Source: an uncultured Lachnospiraceae bacterium
GTDB taxonomy: Bacteria > Bacillota > Clostridia > Lachnospirales > Lachnospiraceae
Reading direction: 5' to 3'
DNA: 5,264 bases
Assembly: GCA_910577655.1 (NCBI GenBank)
Contig: CAJTOW010000034.1
Location: 1 to 5,264 of the forward strand
The notes beneath the pieces were generated by a model that saw only the letters and a program-made list of their open reading frames with translations, did no database searches and was not told the origin of the DNA. Positions 1 to 5,225 of the stretch are shown one piece after another. The first letter of the stretch is position 1. Each line of letters opens with the position of its first letter. A program made the position numbers and the translations under genes.

Positions 1-74
1 TCCGGCGGATGCGCAGAAAATGTGAATGGAAGATGTCACTTCGTGACCCCATTTTTCCGCAGTTCAGCGCCGGA
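1..74 (+). repeat. Structured dispersed repeat, left copy
   Basis: Bases 1-39 match 5226-5264 at 38 of 39 positions in the same orientation; the only difference is base 23 (T here, G in the right copy). The element is an imperfect palindrome. TCCGGCG (1-7) pairs with CGCCGGA (68-74), TGCG (10-13) with CGCA (58-61), AAAATG (17-22) with CATTTT (50-55), and GTCAC (35-39) with GTGAC (43-47) around a TTC loop. Base 23 falls in the unpaired interior (23-34), so the mismatch does not disturb the fold. It could begin left of the window. It resembles REP/MITE-type non-coding palindromic repeats, although no transposase or target-site duplication is visible. A frame through it (ATG at 9, stop at 114-116, 35 codons) is open but lacks a ribosome binding site. 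That a repeat is present is certain; its class is inference. Confidence 0.8.
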
Positions 75-84
75 GCGCTGAACT
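61..84 (+). other. Perfect 10-bp stem-loop upstream of ktrB
   Basis: AGTTCAGCGC (61-70) and GCGCTGAACT (75-84) form a perfect 10-bp stem with a CGGA tetraloop. Only TTC follows, so there is no proper U-tract and it is a poor intrinsic terminator as read here. Its left arm overlaps the bases (58-61 and 68-74) that close the longer repeat palindrome, so the two folds cannot form together. It sits 62 bases before the ktrB start, so it would be in the ktrB leader if transcription begins upstream. It probably belongs to the same repeat element. Confidence 0.6.
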
Positions 85-146
85 TTCAAAGTAATAACTG
101 TTACGTCTGGATCTGACGCAGCAGGGAAAAGAGGGAACGTTGATAT

Positions 147-1511
147 ATGGGAAATGTTCTGACTAAAAGGCTGTACAAGATGCGTAACCATCTGACACAG
201 ACGCAGTTTATCGCTTTTGGATTCATGCTTATCATCATGACCGGGACCCTGCTCCTTATGCTGCCGGTCTCCAGCAGGAATGGGGGACATGGAAGTTTCC
301 TGAACTGTCTGTTCACAGCCACCAGCGCTTCCTGCGTGACTGGTCTGGTGGTCTATGATACCTGGAACCAGTGGTCCCTGTTTGGCCAGCTGGTGATCCT
401 GCTCATGATCCAGATCGGAGGGCTGGGATTCATTACCATCGGAGTCTTTCTCTCTATTGTGCTGAGGCGGAGGATCGGCCTTAAGGAACGGGGGCTGATG
501 CAGGAGAGTGTGAATACCCTGCAGATCGGCGGGGTAGTCCGGCTGGCCAGGAAGATCATCATCGGTACCGCCCTGATCGAGGGAACAGGAGCTGTCATTC
601 TGGCTCTTTGCTTTATCCCGGAATACGGCTTGTTCCGGGGTATTTATTATGGGATCTTCCATTCGATATCTGCCTTCTGCAATGCGGGATTTGATCTCAT
701 GGGCTGTCAGGCACCCTTCAATTCCCTGGTGGACTATTACAATGACTGGATTGTCAATGTGGTCATCATGCTGCTGATTACGCTGGGGGGTATCGGCTTT
801 GTGGTGTGGGATGATGTAAGCCGCAATCATCTGCATGTCAGAAAGTACCGGCTCCATACCAAGCTGGTGCTTTTGAGCTCCTTTGTACTGACCTTTGGCA
901 GCGCGATTCTTTTCTACATTTTTGAACGTGGGAATCTGCTGGTGGGGATGGATCCTGGCGGGAGGATCCTGACTTCCCTGTTCAGTTCTGTGACAGCCAG
1001 AACCGCCGGCTTCAATACAGTGGATACGGCGGCGCTTACCGACAGCAGCAAACTTCTGACCATTATCCTGATGTTCATCGGAGGCAGTCCCGGTTCCACG
1101 GCAGGCGGTGTCAAAACTACCACCATGGTGGTACTGTACTTATATCTGTGGTCCACAATCCGGAGAACCTACGGGGTCAATGCTTTTGACCGGAGGCTGG
1201 AGGAGGAAGCCATCAAGCATGCCAGCGCCATCTTTATGATCAACCTGAGTCTGGCCCTGGCCGGAAGCCTTTTCCTTATGTCCACCCAGGGTCTGGAGAT
1301 GACGGATGTATTTTTTGAGACATTCTCTGCCATCGGCACGGTGGGTATGACTACCGGGATCACCCGGCTTTTGTCACCGGCCTCCCGTCTGGTGATCATT
1401 TTTCTGATGTACTGCGGAAGAGTGGGCAGCTTGTCCTTTGCCTTGGCCTTCACACAGAACAAGCGGGTCGCCAGGGTGAAACAGCCTATGGAACGGATCA
1501 CCATCGGTTAG
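147..1511 (+). CDS. ktrB: Ktr/Trk-type potassium transporter, membrane channel subunit
   Basis: Integral-membrane K+-translocating subunit of the TrkH/KtrB superfamily, 454 aa. The four selectivity-filter P-loops of the fourfold pseudo-repeat are all visible: SASCVTGL (about 60-67), SAFCNAGF (175-182), SVTARTAGFN (281-290) and SAIGTVGMTTG (394-404), each with its filter glycine. The Gly/Ser-rich intramembrane gate loop IGGSPGSTAGGVKTTT is at 311-326, and the conserved YCGRVGSL is at 422-429. The protein starts almost directly with the first repeat and lacks the two extra N-terminal helices of E. coli-type TrkH, which favours KtrB. The C-terminus (ERITIG) is family-like. GAGGGAA at 131-137 is a good ribosome binding site for ATG 147; an internal ATG at 180 (residue 12) is a possible alternative start. 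ktrA follows after 43 bp in the same operon. No promoter could be recognised in the 146 bases upstream. All key residues are intact. Confidence 0.96.
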   Translation: MGNVLTKRLYKMRNHLTQTQFIAFGFMLIIMTGTLLLMLPVSSRNGGHGSFLNCLFTATSASCVTGLVVYDTWNQWSLFGQLVILLMIQIGGLGFITIGVFLSIVLRRRIGLKERGLMQESVNTLQIGGVVRLARKIIIGTALIEGTGAVILALCFIPEYGLFRGIYYGIFHSISAFCNAGFDLMGCQAPFNSLVDYYNDWIVNVVIMLLITLGGIGFVVWDDVSRNHLHVRKYRLHTKLVLLSSFVLTFGSAILFYIFERGNLLVGMDPGGRILTSLFSSVTARTAGFNTVDTAALTDSSKLLTIILMFIGGSPGSTAGGVKTTTMVVLYLYLWSTIRRTYGVNAFDRRLEEEAIKHASAIFMINLSLALAGSLFLMSTQGLEMTDVFFETFSAIGTVGMTTGITRLLSPASRLVIIFLMYCGRVGSLSFALAFTQNKRVARVKQPMERITIG

Positions 1512-1554
1512 TGGTTTAAACAGATAATCCCAGAGCGGAGGAAAGGAATAGAAA

Positions 1555-2208
1555 ATGAAATCAATACTGATCATCGGAATGGGACGTTTCGGACGTCATC
1601 TGTGCAGGAATCTGTCGGTTCTTGGTAATCAGATTATGATCGTGGATGAGAAGGAGGAGAATCTGGAGGAGATGCTCCCCTATGTGGTCAGCGCCAAGAT
1701 CGGGGACTGTACCAATGAGGCGGTGCTGGGGAGTCTTGGTATCGACAACTTTGATCTGTGTTTTGTGTGCATCGGCACCAACTTCCAGAGCAGCCTGGAG
1801 ATCACCAGTCTGGCAAAGGAGATGGGCGCCCGGTATGTGGTCAGCAAGGCCAACCGTGATATCCACGCCAAATTCCTTTTGAGAAACGGCGCTGACGAGG
1901 TGATCTACCCGGACCGGGACATTGCGGAGAAGATGGCAGTGCGCTACAGCGCCAATCATGTCTTTGACTATATTGAACTGACGGATGAGTTCTCCATTTA
2001 TGAGATTCCTCCTCTCGCGGAATGGGTGGATAAATCCTTAAAGGAACTGAGCATCCGCAACCGTTACCATATCAGTATCCTGGGAACCAAGGAAGGAGAA
2101 CAGGCCAAGCTGATGCCTCCGGCCGATTACGTGATCCGCAGGGACGAGCACCTGATGGTCATCGGCAGGAAAGAGGATGTGGACAAGATACTCAGGCAGA
2201 TACCATAA
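1555..2208 (+). CDS. ktrA: Ktr/Trk-type potassium uptake, cytosolic RCK regulatory subunit
   Basis: Cytosolic gating subunit of the K+ transporter, 217 aa. The N-terminal Rossmann-type RCK_N domain (about 1-120) has the dinucleotide motif GMGRFG (8-13), an acidic residue at the end of strand 2 (D31 in IVDEKE) and the conserved GDCTNEAVL (50-58). An RCK_C domain (about 135-217) follows. The length equals one RCK_N plus one RCK_C, as in KtrA, and is about half that of duplicated E. coli TrkA. In characterised KtrA proteins an octameric ring binds ATP/ADP/NAD(H) to gate KtrB, and RCK_C domains of Firmicutes often bind the inhibitor c-di-AMP; neither can be confirmed from sequence alone. ATG 1555 is preceded by GGAGGAAAGGA (1537-1547). 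It lies 43 bp after ktrB, with a probable terminator starting 16 bases past its stop. No defects seen. Confidence 0.95.
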   Translation: MKSILIIGMGRFGRHLCRNLSVLGNQIMIVDEKEENLEEMLPYVVSAKIGDCTNEAVLGSLGIDNFDLCFVCIGTNFQSSLEITSLAKEMGARYVVSKANRDIHAKFLLRNGADEVIYPDRDIAEKMAVRYSANHVFDYIELTDEFSIYEIPPLAEWVDKSLKELSIRNRYHISILGTKEGEQAKLMPPADYVIRRDEHLMVIGRKEDVDKILRQIP

Positions 2209-2224
2209 AGTTATTTAATTATGA

Positions 2225-2270
2225 GGCTGTGAAAAAAGTCCGTTTTGCGACTTTTTTCACAGCCCTTTGT
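2225..2270 (+). terminator. Intrinsic terminator after ktrA
   Basis: GGCTGTGAAAAAAGTC (2225-2240) and GACTTTTTTCACAGCC (2249-2264) form a perfect 16-bp stem with an 8-nt loop, starting 16 bases after the ktrA stop. The following CTTTGT is only a short U-tract, but six T residues also lie in the 3' arm. It separates the ktr unit from the feo promoter. Such long perfect stems sometimes recur around a genome as terminator-like repeats; only one copy is present here. Confidence 0.75.
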
Positions 2271-2343
2271 ATGTATTCATCTTCCCATGATTTGCTTCTT
2301 TTCGTATGGTTACAAAAATTTTCTAATTGAAAAATATTCTCAA

Positions 2344-2355
2344 CAAGATATCTTG
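2344..2355. promoter_or_regulatory. 12-bp perfect palindrome overlapping the feo -35 box
   Basis: CAAGATATCTTG is a perfect palindrome whose last three bases are the first three of the TTGACA hexamer. The position suits a repressor or activator site, but I do not recognise the motif, and a 12-bp palindrome in AT-rich DNA may be chance. Confidence 0.3.
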
Positions 2356-2381
2356 ACAAAATCCTGAAGTTAGCGTATGAT
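2353..2381 (+). promoter_or_regulatory. Sigma-A-type promoter of the feo operon
   Basis: A consensus -35 TTGACA (2353-2358), a 17-bp spacer and a -10 TATGAT (2376-2381, five of six bases of TATAAT) give one of the strongest promoter matches possible in this window. AT-rich DNA at about 2310-2350 could act as an UP element. The predicted start near 2388 leaves a leader of about 74 nt before the first feoA. The Fur-like box begins right at that predicted start. Confidence 0.88.
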
Positions 2382-2387
2382 AACAAC

Positions 2388-2406
2388 GAAAATGATAATC
2401 AGTTTC
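2388..2406. promoter_or_regulatory. Fur box over the feo transcription start
   Basis: GAAAATGATAATCAGTTTC matches the classical 19-bp Fur consensus (GATAATGATAATCATTATC) at 16 of 19 positions, including the whole central AATGATAATCA. It begins 6 bp after the -10 box, so bound Fur-Fe2+ would block initiation. This predicts derepression of feo under iron limitation, which fits the genes downstream. Confidence 0.85.
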
Positions 2407-2413
2407 AAAAAAA

Positions 2414-2436
2414 GCATGGCCGTAACCGGTACATGC
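2414..2436 (+). other. Leader stem-loop in feo 5' UTR
   Basis: GCATG (2414-2418) pairs with CATGC (2432-2436), and within it CCG (2420-2422) pairs with CGG (2427-2429) around a TAAC loop, with a one-base bulge on the left and two bases on the right. It lies between the Fur box and the ribosome binding site AAGGGAG (2447-2453). It is too small for a known riboswitch class; it may stabilise the mRNA or be incidental. Confidence 0.35.
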
Positions 2437-2461
2437 AAGGGAAAGAAAGGGAGCGTGTCTT

Positions 2462-2677
2462 ATGCCGTTATCTATGGTTGAACGAGGAGAAAGCAGGGAA
2501 ATCACTGATTTCAGGGGGCAGGAGGAGATGAAGCGCCATCTGCAGGACCTTGGATTTGTCAAGGGCGAGAAGATCCGTGTTCTTGGCGGCAATCCTGGCG
2601 GGATGATCCTGATGGTAAAGGGTGTCAAGGTTGCCTTAAACCGCGCACTGGCCAACCGGATCATAGTAGCGGACTGA
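2462..2677 (+). CDS. feoA: FeoA-family ferrous iron transport protein, first copy
   Basis: Small cytosolic SH3-like FeoA protein, 71 aa, thought to bind or modulate FeoB during Fe2+ import. Family features seen: a short strand (EITDFRG, about 13-19), an amphipathic helix (EEMKRHLQDLGF, 21-32), then the beta-rich core KGEKIRVLGGNPGGMILMVK (about 34-53) and a closing segment in which VALNRALANRIIV (57-69) is typical of FeoA C-termini. ATG 2462 has AAGGGAG at 2447-2453 with 8-nt spacing; ATG 2474 (residue 5) is a less likely alternative. It is first in the operon, downstream of the Fur-controlled promoter, with 22 bp to the second feoA. It differs clearly from that neighbour in sequence, so the pair is not a recent duplication. 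Confidence 0.9.
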   Translation: MPLSMVERGESREITDFRGQEEMKRHLQDLGFVKGEKIRVLGGNPGGMILMVKGVKVALNRALANRIIVAD

Positions 2678-2699
2678 GGCGCACGCAGGAAGGAGCATT

Positions 2700-2918
2700 A
2701 TGACGCTGAAAGAGTTAAAACCAGGACAGCAGGGAACTGTGGCAGCCATCAATACCACTGGCCCTATGAAACGCCGGATCATGGACATGGGGATCACACC
2801 AGGTGTGGAGATCAAGGTAGTCAAGGTGGCGCCTCTGGGCAATCCCATTGAGGTCAATGTCAGAGGTTATGAACTGAGTCTCAGGAAAGAGGAAGCGCAG
2901 CAGATCGAGATGCGATAG
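2700..2918 (+). CDS. feoA: FeoA-family ferrous iron transport protein, second copy
   Basis: Second SH3-like FeoA protein, 72 aa. It shows the classical pattern: TLKELKPGQQGTVAAI (2-17) as the first strands, the helix PMKRRIMDMGI (22-32), TPGVEIKVVKVAPLGNPIEV (about 33-52) as the core barrel, and RGYELSLRKEEAQQIEM (55-71) as the final strand and helix. The conserved glycine-proline turns and the RGYELSLRKEEA signature make this the more canonical of the two copies. AGGAAGGAG (2687-2695) is a strong ribosome binding site, four bases before ATG. In genomes with two FeoA proteins, the pair may form hetero-oligomers or act separately on FeoB; this cannot be decided here. Its TAG stop is followed after one base by the ATG of a possible small ORF. 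Confidence 0.93.
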   Translation: MTLKELKPGQQGTVAAINTTGPMKRRIMDMGITPGVEIKVVKVAPLGNPIEVNVRGYELSLRKEEAQQIEMR

Positions 2919-2919
2919 A

Positions 2920-3063
2920 ATGCCGGTAGCCGAATATTGGCCGGCCCCTTCTGGTGTATGTATGGTGCCAGACCGGGGCGGCAGGGCGTATCAGGTGAAC
3001 TATGGCTGCCTTCCTCTCTTTTCCGAGAAGAAGTTAGCCAAAACTAACTTTGCAGGAGGATAA
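2920..3063 (+). CDS. Possible 47-aa small protein between feoA and feoB
   Basis: An open frame of 47 codons starts at ATG 2920, one base after the second feoA stop, and ends in TAA 3061-3063, 9 bases before the feoB ATG. I do not recognise the product. It starts MPVAEYWPAPSG, contains VPDRGGRAYQVNYG (about 16-29) and ends LAKTNFAGG. It has two cysteines (14, 30), several aromatics, no membrane span and no signal peptide. For: it fills the feoA-feoB gap almost exactly, would be translated by coupling, and ends inside the feoB ribosome binding site. Against: no good ribosome binding site of its own, a second frame (2919-3044, the feoA frame past its stop) is also open, and an ORF this long arises by chance often enough (roughly one in ten) to be unremarkable. 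A structured spacer is the alternative. Confidence 0.42.
   Translation: MPVAEYWPAPSGVCMVPDRGGRAYQVNYGCLPLFSEKKLAKTNFAGG
2944..2979 (+). other. GC-rich stem-loop in the feoA-feoB gap
   Basis: GCCCC (2944-2948) pairs with GGGGC (2975-2979) and TCTGG (2950-2954) with CCAGA (2968-2972), separated by a small internal loop (T against CC), with a 13-nt apical loop. It has no U-tract after it, so it is not an evident terminator. It could be an mRNA-processing or stability element setting the feoA to feoB ratio, or it may simply lie within the possible small ORF. Confidence 0.45.
3031..3050. promoter_or_regulatory. 20-bp inverted repeat upstream of feoB ribosome binding site
   Basis: AAGTTAG (3031-3037) and CTAACTT (3044-3050) are perfect inverted repeats around CCAAAA. 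The site ends three bases before AGGAGG. As RNA it is a 7-bp stem that could influence ribosome access; as DNA the TTAG/CTAA half-sites recall operators of the DtxR/IdeR/MntR metalloregulator family (GTTAG...CTAAC). I see no convincing -35/-10 pair near it, which weakens the operator reading. Confidence 0.4.
3054..3059 (+). promoter_or_regulatory. feoB ribosome binding site with unusual spacing
   Basis: AGGAGG is a perfect Shine-Dalgarno, but it lies 13 nt before the feoB ATG at 3073, longer than the usual 5-9. A nearer ATG at 3063 (3-nt spacing, overlapping the small-ORF stop as TAATG) is out of frame with feoB and opens only a short frame. An in-frame stop (TGA 3064-3066) rules out any earlier feoB start; the only other early start is ATG 3079. 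Confidence 0.75.
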
Positions 3064-3072
3064 TGAAAGATC

Positions 3073-5121
3073 ATGAGTATGACGATTGCTTTAGCAGGAA
3101 ACCCAAACTGCGGCAAGACCACACTGTTCAACGAACTGACCGGTGCCAGACAGCATGTGGGCAACTGGCCCGGTGTGACAGTAGAGAAAAAGGACGGAGT
3201 CTATAGGAAGGACAAAGAGGTGACCATCCTGGACCTTCCGGGGACATATTCCCTTTCCCCCTATTCCGCAGAGGAGATCGTTGCACGTGATTACATAGTA
3301 AAGGACAAACCGGATGCGGTGATTAATATTGTCGACGGCACCAGTATTGAGCGAAACCTGTATCTGACTCTCCAGATTATGGAGACCCGGATTCCCATGG
3401 TAGTGGCCATGAATATGATGGACGAGGTGGAAGCCAGGGGCGACAGAATTGACTGCAAGAAGCTGTCTGAGGTTCTGGGAGTTCCGGTGATTCCCATCAT
3501 AGCCCGGAGTGCCAAGGGGCTCAAGGAACTGATGGACGCGGCGGTTGCCGTGGCCAGGGAGAAGAAGAGAACCGCAAGACTCTCAATCTTTGATGACCAG
3601 CTGGAAGGCACGATCGAGTCCATCGCAGACGTGCTGGCAGGCGGTGATGAGGCTGAAGATTACTGGAAGGCTGTCAAGCTGGTGGAGAATGATGAGATTG
3701 TGGCAGAGACCATCAGCGAGGAGAAGCGCAGGTCCATCTCGCCTCTGGTGGATGCGGCCGCGAAGAATGCAGACGGGGACGCAGAGGCCAAGATCGCTGA
3801 CTACCGTTACCAGTATATCGGCCAGGTGGTAAAGAAATGTGTCCAGAAGGCCAACAAAACCTATGTGGAAACCAGATCCGACAAGCTGGATAAGATCCTT
3901 ACCAACCGGATTCTGGCTCTGCCGATTTTTGCGGTTATCATGTATATCATGTTTGCCTGCACATTCAGCGAGAATTTCCTGTTTATAGAGGGCCTTCCCA
4001 GTCCGGGTGTCTGGCTGGCCGGGATTGTTGAAACTGTCTGGGGCGCTCTGGCAGAGGCAGTGGTCGGTCTGGCAGAAGGTGCCGGTGCTTCTGAGTGGGC
4101 AGTAGGCCTGGTAGCCAGCTGTCTGGATGGAATCGGAGCTGTAGCCGGATTCCTGCCGCTGGTGCTGGTATTGTTCCTCCTGCTGTCTTTTTTGGAGGAC
4201 AGCGGCTATATGGCCCGCGTGGCATTTGTCATGGACCGTATTTTCCGTCAGTTTGGCCTGAGTGGCCGTTCCTTTATCCCTATGCTTATGGGGTTTGGCT
4301 GTTCGGTACCTGCTCTGATGGCTTCCCGTACCCTGGAGAGCGATAAGGACCGCAAGATCACCATGATGATCACGCCCTTTATGTCCTGTGGTGCCAAGCT
4401 TCCGATCTATGCCATGTTTGCGGCGACCCTGTTTGCTGACAGCAACCAGACCATGATCGTGTTTTCCATCTATATGGTGGGTATCGTGGTGGCAGTTCTT
4501 GGGGCGCTGATCCTGAATAAAGCAGTATTCAAAAGCAGTGCCTCCAACTTCATTATGGAACTGCCCCAGTACCGGATTCCGACCTTAAAGAGCGTGCTGA
4601 TCCACGGCTGGGAAAAGGTGAAGGGCTTTGCTGTCAAGGCCGGTACCGTGATCTTTGCCTCCACCGTGCTGATCTGGTTCTTGTCCAACTTCAACTTCAG
4701 CGGTATGTGCGATATGGAGGAGAGCCTGCTTGCCACCATCGGCAATGCTATCAAATGGATATTTGTTCCCCTTGGCTGGGGCGACTGGCGTGCATCGGTC
4801 GGCGTGGTTACCGGCTGGATCGCCAAGGAGAATATTGTCGCCACCTTTGGACAGCTCTTTGGCGGCGTCAGTGATGAGGTGATCGAAGCAGTCATGGCCG
4901 GTGAGGAAGCATTGCCGGAGATCAGTACAGTATTTACCAGAGTTTCAGCATATTCTTATATGGCATTTAACCTGCTTTGCATGCCCTGCTTTGCAGCAGT
5001 GGGTGCTATCAAAAGAGAGATGGGCTCCTGGAAATGGACTTTGCGGGCAGTGGGCTTCCAGATGCTGACAGCCTATGTAGTGGCGCTGCTGATCAATGTA
5101 GTGGGCAATCTGATTTTCTAA
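3073..5121 (+). CDS. feoB: Ferrous iron transporter FeoB
   Basis: Inner-membrane Fe2+ transporter with an N-terminal G-protein domain, 682 aa, full length for the shorter Firmicute type. G motifs: G1 GNPNCGKT (9-16), G2 Thr36 in GNWPGVTVE (30-38), G3 DLPG (54-57), G4 NMMD (114-117), G5 SAK (146-148). A helical GDI-like domain follows (about 170-265). The membrane part starts near 278 with the signatures LEDSGYMAR (374-382), the first Gate motif GFGCSVPALMASRT (407-420), MSCGAKLPIY (437-446) and CMPCFAAVGAIKREMGSWKW (636-655). Asn12 in G1 is equivalent to the Asn that coordinates K+ in K+-stimulated FeoB GTPases. There is no Cys-rich C-terminal tail; the protein ends just after a hydrophobic helix. 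No FeoC or small Cys-rich Feo partner follows within the window. Transcribed from the Fur-controlled promoter upstream, probably with both feoA genes. Confidence 0.97.
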   Translation: MSMTIALAGNPNCGKTTLFNELTGARQHVGNWPGVTVEKKDGVYRKDKEVTILDLPGTYSLSPYSAEEIVARDYIVKDKPDAVINIVDGTSIERNLYLTLQIMETRIPMVVAMNMMDEVEARGDRIDCKKLSEVLGVPVIPIIARSAKGLKELMDAAVAVAREKKRTARLSIFDDQLEGTIESIADVLAGGDEAEDYWKAVKLVENDEIVAETISEEKRRSISPLVDAAAKNADGDAEAKIADYRYQYIGQVVKKCVQKANKTYVETRSDKLDKILTNRILALPIFAVIMYIMFACTFSENFLFIEGLPSPGVWLAGIVETVWGALAEAVVGLAEGAGASEWAVGLVASCLDGIGAVAGFLPLVLVLFLLLSFLEDSGYMARVAFVMDRIFRQFGLSGRSFIPMLMGFGCSVPALMASRTLESDKDRKITMMITPFMSCGAKLPIYAMFAATLFADSNQTMIVFSIYMVGIVVAVLGALILNKAVFKSSASNFIMELPQYRIPTLKSVLIHGWEKVKGFAVKAGTVIFASTVLIWFLSNFNFSGMCDMEESLLATIGNAIKWIFVPLGWGDWRASVGVVTGWIAKENIVATFGQLFGGVSDEVIEAVMAGEEALPEISTVFTRVSAYSYMAFNLLCMPCFAAVGAIKREMGSWKWTLRAVGFQMLTAYVVALLINVVGNLIF

Positions 5122-5225
5122 ATGCCGGATATCAGGAAAAAATGATATCTTGCGCAAAATGGCAAATCTCCATGCGCCCAGCGGGGGGGCGCCGCCAATG
5201 AATGAAAAAGGGTTTACTTTAAGCC
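5122..5225 (+). other. feoB 3' flank with two stem-loops, no convincing gene
   Basis: GATATCA (5128-5134) pairs with TGATATC (5143-5149) around an A-rich 8-nt loop, and GCGCCC (5174-5179) pairs with GGGCGC (5187-5192), the latter including a run of seven G (5183-5189). Neither is followed by a U-tract, so neither is a clear terminator, yet this is where feo transcription would be expected to end. TGCGCAAAATGG (5151-5162) resembles TGCGCAGAAAATGG inside the repeat downstream and may be a decayed fragment. No supported gene is seen. Confidence 0.4.

Noticed and set aside
85..146. c-di-AMP (ydaO-type) riboswitch ahead of ktrB
   Set aside because: Such riboswitches often precede Ktr genes, but the 62 bases between the hairpin and ATG are too short and show none of the conserved core; bases 1-84 are accounted for by the repeat.
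36..857. 273-aa open frame on the - strand
   Set aside because: It lies antisense to ktrB, whose four P-loops and codon pattern are unmistakable; the protein is His/Gln/Pro-rich with no family features and is a shadow frame.
1561..1959. 132-aa open frame on the - strand within ktrA
   Set aside because: Antisense shadow of a well-supported RCK domain gene; no ribosome binding site or recognisable domain.
2919..3044. Readthrough extension of the second feoA past its TAG
   Set aside because: The frame stays open for 42 codons, but FeoA already ends at its normal family length, and nothing suggests stop-codon recoding.
4470..4895. 141-aa open frame on the - strand within feoB
   Set aside because: Antisense to conserved FeoB membrane segments; Ser/Thr/Pro-rich low-information composition typical of a shadow frame.
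5142..5201. 19-codon frame after feoB (MISCAKWQISMRPAGGRRQ) considered as a small Feo partner
   Set aside because: Too short, only one Cys, no membrane helix, and it ends in G-rich hairpin sequence; it does not resemble the Cys-rich FeoB-associated proteins.
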